Shown: piece by piece, positions 1-8,699 of the stretch
Layout of the letters: every line of letters begins with the position of its first letter
Numbering within the stretch: position 1 is the stretch's first letter
Assembly: GCA_004764695.1 (NCBI GenBank)
Contig: SMSO01000004.1
Span: 1,701,501 to 1,765,500, forward strand
Origin: Schizochytrium sp. TIO01
Taxonomy: Eukaryota; Sar; Bigyra; Thraustochytrida; Thraustochytriidae
DNA: 64,000 nt
Direction of reading: 5' to 3'
Translations under genes and position numbers: made by a program
The notes under the pieces: generated by a model
What the model was told of the DNA's origin: nothing
The model's input: only the letters and a program-made list of their open reading frames with translations
The model's database searches: none

Positions 1-237
1 GAAAGAGTCGATTTTATAGAACAAGAACTCCACGAGTCCTCGTTTCTGTCCGCAACAACAAGCAGTAGGATCACCAAATCTTCCCCTTCGGTTGCCGCGT
101 TCTTCGCGGCACTCGAGTACGACTTGTTCAAGTACAGCCATGCATTCTTGCGTGTCCTTGGGGAACTTTCCTTTGCTCTTGGCTTTGTCGCGTTCACGAG
201 ACTCCAGGCGATTGGCGCTTGCTGCATTTGCCGCTAG
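1..237 (+). CDS. possible 3' end of a gene cut by the window edge (unrecognised)
   Basis: Frame 1 is open from the first base to a TAG at 235-237, giving 78 codons with no ATG, so any start lies outside the window. The translation has a mixed, protein-like composition (for example VAAFFAALEYDLFKYSHAF, then LRVLGELSFALGFVAF) and codon third positions are moderately GC-rich, as in the confident genes further right. I do not recognise the family. An open frame this long is expected by chance many times in 64 kb, so support is weak. It could equally be an exon that ends at a splice donor before the TAG. Confidence 0.27.
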   Translation, partial: ERVDFIEQELHESSFLSATTSSRITKSSPSVAAFFAALEYDLFKYSHAFLRVLGELSFALGFVAFTRLQAIGACCICR

Positions 238-474
238 CGCAATCGTCGTACAAGCCAGAATGCGCTCTTACAGCGAAGCTTGCTCATGCATGCACCATCC
301 AGGGTCATGACGACATTCCCTCACGGCTGAGGAGCTCGAGTCTGCGTACAATCGTTCAACTCGAAGAAAGAGGATCAGGCTCCTCGAATTGAAGCATCAA
401 TTCAATAAATTGACATGAATCGACACGAACAGCGAAACTGCAGTGACATCACAATCAATGGTCTCCCTTAAACT

Positions 475-693
475 TCAAAAGGTCCAGGCTCTCGGACACG
501 GTGAGTCAGGTCTGCTCCACAGGTCAATCTCCTTCAAGATCTTGGCGCAGGGCGATTGCGCTGCAAGCAATGCCTAATCAACCGCATCCCGCCGCCTCTC
601 AAGCTCGTCACTGTCCTGCTCTGCTTGGGCTGCCATGCGTGCGAGCGCTTGCAATTCCCTCGCAAGCCTTGGGTGCTCAGCTTGCGTGGACAT
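475..693 (-). pseudogene. coding-like segment with an in-frame TAG
   Basis: Reading leftward from an ATG at 693, 39 codons of Ala/Glu/Arg-rich sequence (helical, for example LARELQALARMAAQAEQ) run into TAG at 574-576. The same frame stays open for 32 more protein-like codons to TGA at 475-477. The TAG may be the true stop of a last exon, since an acceptor-like sequence ending in CTCAACAG lies just upstream near 710, or it may be a nonsense mutation in a relic. The frame could also be open by chance. No family recognised. Confidence 0.22.
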
Positions 694-778
694 GCGTGGC
701 GTTTTCGTGACTGTTGAGATTAATTAATTAGCCCAAGCACACTGATACCCTCCCTGCGTTGGCTGGCGCTGTCTGTTC

Positions 779-1015
779 TCAAGAGGAAGAAAGACCTCCC
801 ACGATTGCGACACCTTCCGCCTCTCCGGAGAGACGGGATTCAAGTTCTTCTTCCAGCTCCAGCTTGTTGGAATAATATCTGCCAATTCGGTCGCTCTGCA
901 AAGTATCAGGCACGCCTAAAGCAGGCCGACGATGCGACGCGATCGATGCCCTTGGTTTAATGAACTTGGAGCATGAGTTCACAACGACAACATCAGTAGC
1001 GACAACAGCGATCAA
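779..1015 (-). CDS. possible exon, unrecognised protein
   Basis: The minus strand is open for about 78 codons, but its left limit is a TTG, not an ATG. The distal part has an acidic, helical look (NKLELEEELESRLSGEAEG) and ends in SSS-stop at 779. The upstream side is a run of the pentamer ATCAA, so no start is visible. A GT-containing donor-like site near 795 and an acceptor-like CTCAACAG near 710 would join it to the segment at 475-693; this is only a proposal. It may be a chance frame. Confidence 0.22.
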   Translation of the reverse strand: MIAVVATDVVVVNSCSKFIKPRASIASHRRPALGVPDTLQSDRIGRYYSNKLELEEELESRLSGEAEGVAIVGGLSSS

Positions 1016-1053
1016 ATCAAATCAAATCAAATCAAATCAAATCATATCAAATC
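1011..1053. repeat. (ATCAA)n pentanucleotide microsatellite
   Basis: About eight near-perfect copies of the five-base unit, directly beside the open frame at 779-1015. Confidence 0.95.
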
Positions 1054-2451
1054 TTTTGATATAAGTAGAGCACCTGGGTACTACTTTACAATACTTACTT
1101 TATAAAATATTCACACATGAGAGACAAAACAACAACTAGTAAGCATACGAAGTACCCGCCGAAAAGAAGACTTGGCTGCTGGCTTTGGCCCCCCTCGTTT
1201 TACAAAGCGAGAGCTCTCTGTGGAGCGAATAAGAGGGCATCATCGGATTGTGAGATTAAAACTCGAGGAAGCTCGCCATTCAGCGGCAAGCTCTGCGAAA
1301 GACGGTGCCTGCCTCGTGGCGCCTTTCAACGGGCGTCGTCGCTTGGCACTTCGTTCAACCTGCAGCCACGCTTCTCCGGGGCTCTCCTAGGGAAGGCTGA
1401 GGCTGCTGGGCAGGTCAGGCGTGCGCGAGTGCGTGCGTGCATGCATGCGTGCATTCTCAGTCCAGGCGTCAGAGTTGTTGAATTTGGTGACACTTTGCTC
1501 ACACGACGCAGGCGGCAGCAATGCGCTCCCACAAAGTGTGTATGTGTATGTATATGTGTGTGTTCACTTCAGCACCACTGCTTTCGAAGTCATCGATTGC
1601 GAAACGAAGGCTCCGCGAGCTCTTATCTGCTCAGCGGAATCGCAAATGCGGTTATTCGTATTCCATAAATTGAGCGCTGCGCACCCCGGGCGGCCATCTT
1701 TGCTTCGCTTTGATCGACGGCGACTATTTCCGGGTCGCTGCTGTTGATTTATCCTCCTGCTACGCCCGCTTGCTGTGAAGGGAGGGAGGTCTCCACGTCC
1801 AAGCGATGGTGGGTGGGTTGTGTCTTGGCTATATCCTGCTGCCTTGAAGTTAGTTTATGAGATTTATGCACTCGATGCTTTAAAAGTAAAGCAAATAAAT
1901 CGTGCCCAAAGAACTAAAAGATAGAAAGAAGTCATGTAAATTAGAGTAGCGAAACTCCACGGGAGCTGCAGAAGGCCCCGCCAGAGCGTCTGAGCACCCG
2001 CCCCCTTGAAGGCTTCAGCGGTTGTCGCTGATCTCTGTCTTTGTCCTTTGTCCTGAGGCAGTGCTTCGAAGTCTTCAGCCAGTGCTCATTTGTTTGTTAC
2101 CATTCTCCTTGTCTTTCAATCTTCTATTTCTTCACTCGACGGTGTGGAATCACTTTGGGAACCGTGCTTTGCAAAAAAAAGCTCAGTAATGAAGTGAGTA
2201 AAAGTCAAAGTCATTCTGCCTCAAAACTTAGGCTCCGCCGACTCGTCGTGTGTTGGTTGGTTTCGTTTCGGAGGTTGGGTTCGCACTTAGCACTCGTTGC
2301 GTTCCCCTCGCGTACGCTTTCGGTACTGCCTTCTCTTCCTGTCTCCCGCCGCTCAAGTTCTCAAGGAAGAACTCGAAGGACAGCGCGATCTCTCCAGCCT
2401 CGCCCCATCTCCCGATCGTTCCTCTCTTCTATGCTGGCATACATGGTAGTC
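1054..2451. other. spacer without a supported gene
   Basis: Mixed-composition DNA with overlapping open frames on both strands at 1117-1747; the longest is 183 codons from an ATG at 1117. That length is expected by chance here, and competing frames look equally plausible, so I do not call a gene. It also contains a short GTGCATGC-type alternating stretch near 1434-1452 and a TGTA-rich patch at 1529-1562. Confidence 0.5.
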
Positions 2452-2504
2452 TTAATAATAATAATAATAATAATAATATTAATAATAATAATATTATTAT
2501 TATT

Positions 2505-2539
<35 letters not shown>

Positions 2540-2827
2540 ATAGGAAGTGATGTAGAGTAGTTTTTTGGTTTGTAGTATCTGCGCAGTGTCTGATAGATAT
2601 GATCGCAGCGACAATCGAGAAAGCTCTTCACACTTGTTTACTTGAGACATTCTGAGTGAGTGAGTGAGTGAGTGAGACGATGGAAAGAAAAGGAGGTTAT
2701 TATGAGTTGGAAAGATTCATCTTTTTAGGTGTTGCGGTTGATTAGATGCTGCGCTTGTTTGTTTGTTTGTTTGTTTGTTTGTTTGTTTGTTTGTTTGTTT
2801 GTTTGTTTGTTTGTTTGTTTGTTTGTT
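2452..2827. repeat. cluster of microsatellites: (AAT)n/(TAG)n, (TGAG)n, (TTTG)n
   Basis: Three arrays within 380 bases: AAT/ATT/TAG trinucleotides at 2452-2543, TGAG at 2653-2676, and an uninterrupted TTTG array at 2755-2827 (about 18 copies). Translations of these arrays (poly-Asn, poly-Ser, Val-Cys-Leu-Phe) are artefacts. Confidence 0.95.
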
Positions 2828-3354
2828 GCCCGGAATTGCGCGAGTGGGATGATTCTGAAAACCGCGTTCTTGAACTGTTATCGCAACTTACCCCAAACAG
2901 TCCAGAATAATTATGTAGGTACAAATTGCCTAACCTTTTGAATATCATCAAAAGTATGACTGACGGCAGCTGCGATTCAAGAAAGAGGAGTCACAGCAGC
3001 AGAATATTTCACTTCGTGATTAATCTTCATTCAAGTCGCGAAACAGAACATCGCAGAGTGGGTGCGGAGATGGGGTGTTTTTGTCGAAGCTCATTAGGAC
3101 AACCAGCGCAAATAGATTAACCCAACCCCCAACCCCCAACAAGAAAAAACAAAAATAAAGAAAAACAGTAATATTACTAAGTAGATACCTCAGGCTAGAT
3201 ACTTTTCATATATGTTACTACATTAGAAAACTGTGTGTGGGGGGGGCGAAGTTTTTACTGCTCCTTTCTATTAAACAAATGAAATTTTATTTTTCAAGAA
3301 AAAACCAACAACAAGAACGAGAAGCCTAAAAGAATAGAGATCGTGGCTGTAACT

Positions 3355-3356
3355 TT

Positions 3357-3420
<64 letters not shown>

Positions 3421-3424
3421 TTCC
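3355..3424. repeat. (TTTC)n microsatellite
   Basis: About 17 copies of a pure pyrimidine tetramer. It is flanked by ordinary AT-rich spacer (2828-3354), in which I see no gene. Confidence 0.95.
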
Positions 3425-4288
3425 TGGAGCTCCTTTTCATACCTCAACTCTGCTCAGCTCTTCAAGATCATGATTGATCGGTGCGTGCCGCATCTGAGAA
3501 AAGCAAAGACTGAAAGCATATAATAGCAAAGAGCAACGCACGGAATGAATGAATGAATGAATGCGGTTCCAATCCTGAATCCTGCCTGAGTAGCATCATC
3601 ATCATCCTGGTTCCCCATCTTGCGCCCTCCATCAAGCAGGCAGGTCAAAAAAGTAAAGCGCCCTTTCTTCGCCGTCGCAGTCTCGGCAATGTTCTCATGC
3701 TTCCGCTCACTCACGATGCCTTCGAGCGAGATCATCCTCGTCGTGGTCTTCAGCAGTTCCTTCGAGACAACCGAGAAGCGCTTTCTTCTCTGCGCGAAAC
3801 ACCGTCTGCTCACTCATGCCATTCCATTCCTGAGCACGTAAGGAAAGTAAGTAAGCAAAGTAAGCAGGCAGCTTATTAGAGGGTGAAAAGGTAAGTAAGC
3901 AGGCAAGCACAGTAAGTATAGTAAGTATAGTAAGTTTAGTAAGTATAGTATACTTCGGAAGTTCGCCATTCAGTCAGCCTTCCCCGGCGTTCGAGAGAGT
4001 GGGCTCTATCTACTCTATCGAAAGGCAGGCATAAGAGAGAGGCCTGACTGCTTAGAAAGGAGAAACGACGAAGACAACAGCCATCGCATGAGCTGAGTAT
4101 CGGCAGCATTCATCAAATCAATTGATTTTGATTGATTTTGATTGATTTTGATTGATTGATTCGCTCTGCTGCGCTCTGGCCCGTTCCGAGGCTTCCGCAA
4201 GAAGTCGCGAGCAAGACCCGTGCTGAGAGAAAGCAAGTCGAGGACAGGAAGCTACGCAGGGAGCGACAGCGACGTCTCCACCATTCCA

Positions 4289-4291
<3 letters not shown>
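3425..4291. other. spacer with short GAAT and AGTA repeats
   Basis: Contains GAAT units at about 3543-3562, an irregular TAAGTA/AGTA array at about 3841-3952, and GATT units at about 4120-4163. Overlapping frames at 3454-3910 are short and conflict with one another; no gene is supported. Confidence 0.6.
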
Positions 4292-4332
<41 letters not shown>

Positions 4333-4860
4333 GTTTTAAACAATAATAATTAAAAACAATTATGTAGAAATTTTATTATACATTAACAATCTAAAAGTTG
4401 TTTAAAGCAATATTTTTTTTTTTAATTTTGAACTTAAGAAAGGAATATTGTGATAATTAAAATAATAATAATAGTGTGTTATGATAAGGAGTAATTTAAA
4501 AAAAGAAATAAAGCCATTAATAATTCTTGCTTTCAATTTGCGTTTTGAAAGAGTTAATAAGCACCTCCGACTGATCTTTTGTTCTTAAGTACACGACACT
4601 GCTCTTCTGAAATGAATGCATGGTGATATGTAGAACACTAGAATCAGCCTTGACAAAGCGACGTTTTCATTCTACTTGGTGCTAACGAAGGTTGGTATGT
4701 GTGGCCCGGATTAGGGGTGTTGACTCATATTCAGGAAATCTCCTTATCTTTTTACTTTTACATTTATTATTATCATTATTATTATTTGAAAGTGTACAAA
4801 CTCAAAATGAATAAATAACGATGTGAATTAGTTACTACACTGTTGCGGGAACCTTTTTCT
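4292..4860. other. AT-rich island headed by a 36-base T tract
   Basis: An uninterrupted T run at 4292-4327 leads into several hundred bases that are strongly AT-rich, with TTTAATTT, AATAATAAT and ATTATTATT motifs. No open frame of note. Similar islands recur at about 12.4, 18.1, 28.3, 57.4, 60.5 and 63.1 kb. Confidence 0.7.
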
Positions 4861-6124
4861 TGAAAGACCCGCGTCGGAAACCAGGCTTTCTTCTCTCCTG
4901 TTTCCCCCCTTTTATCTGCCATCCTCCCTCACTTTCTCCCTCTAGTCGAGTCGACAGGTGTGACCCATTTATTTAGCTAGAGTGACTATCTATATCTATT
5001 CAACGATCAGGTAGCCTTATTATTGGAGGAAGAAAGATTTACATAGAGATGAAAGAAAAAAAATAGAAAATAGGTTGCCTATCTACGTGTAGATAGGGCT
5101 ACAAAGCATATAGCAAAAAACATGAACATTCTACTGGAGAAGAAAGAGTTATTGCTTGCTCGGCAAGTTGAGCGCCAACGTAGTGTTTGTTTCGAACGTA
5201 TGCATCATACTTCTTCCAGTGGGACTGAAAGATGACGGAGCCTTTTTTTGATTCGACGTCCAGCTTGAAAATTCGAAACGGAATTCAATTAAATAAAGTT
5301 AAGAGAAGCAACGAAAGGTACCGCCGCTAAAGGAGGGTTTCCCGCATCATAACGTGTGCTAGCGCCTACTAGCTAGGCAGTCACTCGCAGATCAATCGTC
5401 TCATTCATGTCTGTAAAAATGCACACCTAGTATTTTTCTACTACCTGTATGCATCAATGATTTAATTATAATTAATTAATTACTGTATATTTGTATGTAC
5501 GTCACCACCACGGTGGCGGAGAACTTGGAGTGGCGTAATCTTCGTAATCTTAGCCTGGTCTCGATTCTAGAGACGAGTTTGGATTGCGGAAAGGGCTTTG
5601 ATCAAATGTTGAGATTGATTTTGACTTGATTTTACGTATGCAAGGCAATGGACTTGAAGCCGAAGTTGAACTTGATTGATCGATAGAGTCACCAGGCAAG
5701 AAAAGAGGAGAGGAGGAGTCCATCAGTCCAATGATGGCCAGAGATTGGTCCAGGTCACACGGACTGCGCTCGATGTACTCAAAGTAACTGACTATATAGC
5801 TCCAAATGCAAAGTAGAACGAGTGAATGAGTCTAGGAATGAATGAATGAATGAATGATTGAATGAATGAATGAATGAATGAATGATTGATTGAATGAATC
5901 AACGGAGCAATGAATCAGCCTATTCCTGGGTACAAATGGATTCGTGTGAAGCGACCACTCGCAGCATCGTTACTGCTCCCTCGATCGCTTCTTGGCTTGA
6001 TTGATTGATTGATTGTTTGTTTGTTTGTTTGTTTGATTGATTGATTCATTGCATTGCATTGCATCGCATTGATTGCATGACATCTGCGTCTCCAGGTTTC
6101 TTCATTTGACCCGAGATCACGACA
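4861..6124. other. spacer; GAAT, TTGA/TTTG and GCATT repeats
   Basis: No supported gene. Repeats: GAAT-type array at 5836-5899; compound TTGA, TTTG, TTGA, GCATT array at 5996-6075. A short inverted repeat (GTCTCGATTCTAGAGAC) lies near 5558-5574. Confidence 0.7.
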
Positions 6125-6662
6125 ATGTGGAGAGATGGCTTCCCGACCATGATTTGCGAACAGAGTGCGCTAACTCTAGCAAGACATCTGTTCGCGCAGT
6201 CAGACGCCTTGAGGCACGCATTGGAGTCCTCCTGCACCGCCTTCAAAACCACGGATGGCTTTGCAGACCACCTCGACCTCCACTCGAAACTTGCTTCAAG
6301 TTTGCCACGGATAGACCCTGTTGCATTACGCGCAGCAAAGGCCGTCTCCCGAAGGATCGCAGAAGGCATCTCGAGTCCAGTTCTGGCAAAACGCCGAGTA
6401 CAAGGAAGCCTTGGGGGAAGAGTGGCGAAACAACTCATGATCGAAGCTGCCTTCGCCGTCGCCATGAACACAAGGAAGGACACCAAATTGGCAGACTGCT
6501 TCAACTTCCTTCCTCTCCTATCTCGACGACATGATCTTGCGCAAGCAACTTGAAGTCGCTGCTTCAAAATGGCACCTCGAAAGCGCAACTTCAAGCAGTG
6601 GAGACCTCGAATTCTTGCACCATTCCAGTTCTTCTGAGGTCGACGCTTTGAATGCTCTTTGA
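6125..6662 (+). pseudogene. coding-like ORF with a frame change (unrecognised; relic or short intron)
   Basis: From ATG 6125 a frame of 142 codons is protein-like (LARHLFAQSDALRHALESS, then VALRAAKAVSRRIAEGISS) and ends at TGA 6551-6553. From about 6500 the +1 frame reads more convincingly (FLSYLDDMILRKQLEVAA) to a TGA at 6660-6662, suggesting one product with a frame change near 6457-6510. A GT...AG segment of 37 bases (GTCGCC...TTGGCAG) has the length needed to join the frames, but so would a one-base indel. The minus strand is also open for 182 codons from a TTG, so strand choice is not certain. No family recognised. Confidence 0.33.
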
Positions 6663-6765
6663 AATAAATGCACGATCGCCGACTCTCGAAGTTAATCGAT
6701 CAATCAGTCAATCAGTCAATCAAACCATCAACTTCATTCTTCTGGACCAAAGGCGCCTCAAAGCT

Positions 6766-6833
6766 AAGCAAAGCAAAGCAAAGCAAAGCGCATTTTTCTT
6801 CTTCTTCTTCTTCTTCTTCTTCTTCTTCTTCTT
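6766..6833. repeat. (AAAGC)n then (TTC)n microsatellites
   Basis: Five copies of AAAGC at 6766-6790, followed by about 12 copies of TTC at 6797-6833. Confidence 0.95.
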
Positions 6834-7140
6834 CACACCTCAACTGTTGTTCTTGCCATGGTAGCTAGTAATCGCTATTTTACATGTTTTTTAAAATATT
6901 GATTAAAAATGAACAAAATTGTACAGAAAAGCACGAACGGCTAAGTTTGGAAAGAACCAACGATTGATACATATAAATACATACATAGACACTGACTTCT
7001 ACTATATATAAAGAATAGCGAGGCTGAGGAGGAAGGAAGCGAGGAAAGCACGCGGAGCTTCCAACCTTATACGTCTGTCTCTTCTTATACCTCGGTACCT
7101 ACCTGCCTGCCTGCTCAGCTTCTTCTTCTAACTGCCGCCC

Positions 7141-7455
7141 ATGAGGCCGCTCGGTGTTCGATCTTCTTCCCTGCTGCAGAGAACTTGCTTGCTTTCCTTG
7201 ATCCGTGCCGTGCTGCGCAGGTGTTTCGAGTCGCGTTGGTCAACTTTCTTCAACGAATGCCCCGAAAAGCAAGGCAAGGCTGGAGTTTCCCTCCTTCTTT
7301 GTAGCGAGCCCCTGCTGTTCTCGCTGTTCTTAACGTCGTTCCTTTCTCAGATCGTGCTGTTGAGAGATAGTCAATTTTCTCTTTCGTTTTACTGGGTGTT
7401 TACTTACCAAAGGGTTTCAAAGAACACTTTGCGCCTTTCTTTTCCTGTTTCGTAA
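7141..7455 (+). CDS. doubtful short ORF, 104 residues
   Basis: ATG at 7141 and stop at 7453-7455. The N-terminus is Arg/Ser/Leu-rich without acidic residues (RPLGVRSSSLLQRTCLLS) and the rest is hydrophobic and Phe-rich. Its length is not significant against chance and no family is recognised; it is listed only because it has a true ATG and non-repetitive sequence. Confidence 0.12.
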   Translation: MRPLGVRSSSLLQRTCLLSLIRAVLRRCFESRWSTFFNECPEKQGKAGVSLLLCSEPLLFSLFLTSFLSQIVLLRDSQFSLSFYWVFTYQRVSKNTLRLSFPVS

Positions 7456-7628
7456 AGAAAGAGTTGCTTTTTAAAGCGAATACTTCTTTTTAAAACGAAG
7501 AGAGAAAAAGAATCCCATGGTTACATTTAAATACATTTAAAAGGAAGGATGGAGTCAATCAAAACATATTTATCGAGCGCGAAATAAAATGAGCTCCTGT
7601 TTATTTTAGTGTACAGCAGCACTTTCCA

Positions 7629-7702
7629 GAGAGAAGAGAAAGAGAGAAAGAGAGAAAGAGAGAAAGAGAGAAAGAGAGAAAGAAAGAAAGAAAGAAAGAG
7701 AG
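7629..7702. repeat. (AAAGAGAG)n polypurine microsatellite
   Basis: Pure purine array, mostly GAGAGAAA units that change to AAAG at the right end. Confidence 0.93.
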
Positions 7703-7962
7703 GGAAAAAAGAAGTTTTTAGCAAGTTAACTTGCTTTGAGGGGTTAAAAGAAAATAGTAATTACTGTAGAACAAGTCGAATGGCCTCAAACAAAACCGTT
7801 TGTGCTCTTCAAAAGGCAGCCATGGCCATGAACGCTCCCATCTCGACATCTCGAAAGAAATCTGTGCACCGCAAGTTGGACTGTTTGGCGAAAGGAGGAG
7901 AGAGAGCTGAGGACAGCGGGGTTCGAGATACTGGAGTGCCCTCGCTCCGCCATCAGTCGCTG

Positions 7963-8046
7963 CAAACAAACAAACAAACAAACAAACAAACAAACAAACA
8001 AACAAACAAACAAACAAACAAACAAACAAACAAACAAACAAACAAA
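7963..8046. repeat. (CAAA)n microsatellite
   Basis: About 20 uninterrupted copies. It is the reverse complement of the TTTG arrays at 2755 and 59187. Long overlapping open frames across it encode Gln-Thr-Asn-Lys or Val-Cys-Leu-Phe repeats and are not genes. Confidence 0.96.
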
Positions 8047-8226
8047 GGCGGCGGCCGCGGCTTTCCTCGGGATCGCAGCTCGCCTCCCTCTGCGCTGCTC
8101 GCAACCTTCAGCTTTCCATGGCCGATGAATGAATGAACGTCCAAAAAGGTGGGTGTTCTGATAAAAGCCACGCAAAGCAAAGCGAAGGTCGAAGAAGCGC
8201 CATTTATCAATGGTAAAAAGAAGCAC

Positions 8227-8229
8227 TAT

Positions 8230-8264
<35 letters not shown>

Positions 8265-8358
8265 TCTATTAATCTTATTTTATAGTTGCTTTTCAAAATG
8301 CGAGCGAGCAATTTCATCAATGGAAACAAAAATAAATAAACAAATAAACAAATAAACA
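8227..8358. repeat. (TTTA)n and AAATAAAC repeats
   Basis: TTTA array at 8227-8264, followed after 60 bases by AAAT/AAAC units at about 8328-8358. Confidence 0.9.
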
Positions 8359-8382
8359 GCGAAAGTATTCTCTGAGGCGAAA

Positions 8383-8697
8383 TTAATTTTCCCATCCACT
8401 GTGGAATGGAAACCTTTGCTCCATATTGAAACCTCGGAAAACTGAACGCATAGACTCATGGGGGTATGCTTGTTGGTAGTGCTCCGAGCGTGCAGTGAGT
8501 AAATCGGCTTGCGAATAGCGCCCTACTACAGGTTTAAGCTGCAGAGGCACGACCCGAATTCCGAGGCGAAGCGCCACTCTACAGTCGTCGCAGTTTGAGG
8601 AAGAAAGCGACCGCCTGCAGGAACTTGCCACCAGAGCGTGAAAAGATAGTTGGGCTGAGACAGGTACTCGTTGCTGTCTTCCTGCTCTTGGATTCAC
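8383..8697 (-). CDS. possible 3' exon, unrecognised
   Basis: Minus-strand open frame of 104 codons whose left limit is GTG, not ATG. The distal 65 codons are protein-like (VPLQLKPVVGRYSQADLLTA) and end in a stop just before an AT-rich spacer. Acceptor-like sequences on the minus strand (TTCCTGCAG near 8617; ACGACTGTAG near 8577) would make it a last exon. It may equally be a chance frame. Confidence 0.2.
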   Translation of the reverse strand: MNPRAGRQQRVPVSAQLSFHALVASSCRRSLSSSNCDDCRVALRLGIRVVPLQLKPVVGRYSQADLLTARSEHYQQAYPHESMRSVFRGFNMEQRFPFHSGWEN

Positions 8698-8699
8698 TC

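Noticed and set aside
574-576. TAG as a sense codon (alternative genetic code)
   Set aside because: The Ig-domain gene ends at TAG, others at TAA and TGA, and no confident gene carries an internal stop.
1117-1668. 183-codon ATG ORF
   Set aside because: Length expected by chance in this composition; a second frame at 1172-1390 looks better and neither matches a family.
2729-2951. ORFs on both strands across the TTTG array
   Set aside because: They translate a tetranucleotide repeat (Val-Cys-Leu-Phe or Thr-Asn-Lys-Gln); the open frame is a consequence of the repeat.
7609-8226. ORFs of 128-175 codons across the AAAG and CAAA arrays
   Set aside because: Most of the length is repeat translation and several frames compete.
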